64,000 nucleotides of DNA from NCBI RefSeq assembly GCF_007830055.1, contig NZ_VLLE01000002.1, positions 1,213,547 through 1,277,546 of the forward strand, given 5' to 3'. Positions 63,778 to 64,000 of the stretch are shown one piece after another. A program made the translations under genes and the position numbers. A model generated the notes under the pieces. The model made no database searches, was not told where the DNA came from, and worked only from the letters and a program-made list of their open reading frames with translations. Origin of the DNA: Lacibacter cauensis (lineage in GTDB: Bacteria; Bacteroidota; Bacteroidia; Chitinophagales; Chitinophagaceae). Every line of letters begins with the position of its first letter. Within the stretch, counting starts at the first letter, position 1.

Positions 63778-64000
63778 TTATGCCGTAGTCTTTTTGGCGT
63801 TTAATAAATCATCAATGCAGCCGCATAACTTCGCTTTCGCTTTGCCCATTTTCTTACAAAACAGGTTATAACTACTTGTTGTGTCTTCGAGAGAAGAAGA
63901 AAAAAATATAAGTTGAGATTGCTCTGAGATTTGTTTATCTGGAATTGTGTTTGCTGAAGAATGAAGCAATCTCAATTCCCAATAGTGTTTAACCGGGGCA
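63778..64000 (-). CDS. Partial hypothetical protein at right edge
   Basis: The frame remains open to the last base, so the N-terminus lies outside. At least 73 residues (KHYWELRLLHSSANTIPDKQ and onward) ending in a basic helical tail (KMGKAKAKLCGCIDDLLN). A TTG at 63975 is the only in-window start. No family recognised. Confidence 0.4.
   Translation of the reverse strand, partial: APVKHYWELRLLHSSANTIPDKQISEQSQLIFFSSSLEDTTSSYNLFCKKMGKAKAKLCGCIDDLLNAKKTTA

Noticed and set aside
1..64000. CRISPR array
   Set aside because: No regularly spaced direct repeats were seen by eye; the repeats present are palindromic and dispersed.

Overview
The window comes from a Bacteroidota bacterium, most likely a Chitinophagaceae relative. 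The evidence is a SusC/SusD pair with an N-terminal STN domain next to a FecR/ECF sigma pair, an RteC protein, a YWFCY-type TraG coupling protein, DUF6943, Bacteroidota-type tyrosine recombinases, and GAGC...GTCGAAGG dispersed repeats. Base composition is AT-rich apart from one GC-rich block at 31.4-32.5 kb. No rRNA gene, complete tRNA gene or CRISPR array was seen.

Layout. 1-2.6 kb: a PtuB-like HNH nuclease cut by the left edge, preceded by a membrane-anchored amidohydrolase. 2.8-15.9 kb: the most chromosome-like part, with an ACT protein, RteC, a split DsbD system, a TlpA-like thioredoxin, SusD, SusC, FecR and an ECF sigma factor, nearly all on the minus strand. 16-36 kb: a defence-rich accessory region with HTH and HEPN-like genes, a metallopeptidase plus HNH operon, a replication-initiator-like gene, HigBA, an ApeA-like HEPN protein, a nuclease-NACHT ATPase, and a trypsin-like protease/HNH/unknown trio. 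The last two are separated by a GC-rich hairpin-filled block. 36-40.3 kb: a small integrated element with a tyrosine integrase, an abundant but unexplained 252-aa protein, DUF5675 and two tiny membrane proteins that together resemble a lysis cassette.

40.5-64 kb: a second, mobilizable island. Its left end looks like a tRNA 3' fragment with a terminator behind it. It carries a tyrosine integrase, a DUF1016 nuclease, a complete type III CBASS operon (TRIP13, HORMA, a 155-aa partner, CD-NTase, a Cap4-type DUF4297-SAVED effector) ending in a UmuD/LexA-like self-cleaving regulator, a TraG/MobA/MobC mobilization set with a candidate oriT, a type I Wadjet operon with an added PD-(D/E)XK gene, RadC, a membrane-tailed caspase-like protease, DUF932 and SSB. 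The right edge cuts another gene.

How the parts fit: the chromosomal cluster couples outer-membrane nutrient import to periplasmic thiol-disulfide chemistry under sigma/anti-sigma control. The rest is layered mobile DNA carrying at least four recognisable anti-phage or anti-plasmid systems (CBASS, Wadjet, ApeA, NACHT-STAND) and three multi-gene clusters that look defensive but that I cannot assign to a named system: amidohydrolase/HNH, metallopeptidase/HNH and trypsin/HNH/450-aa. All function calls rest on sequence patterns read by eye; no database search was run.
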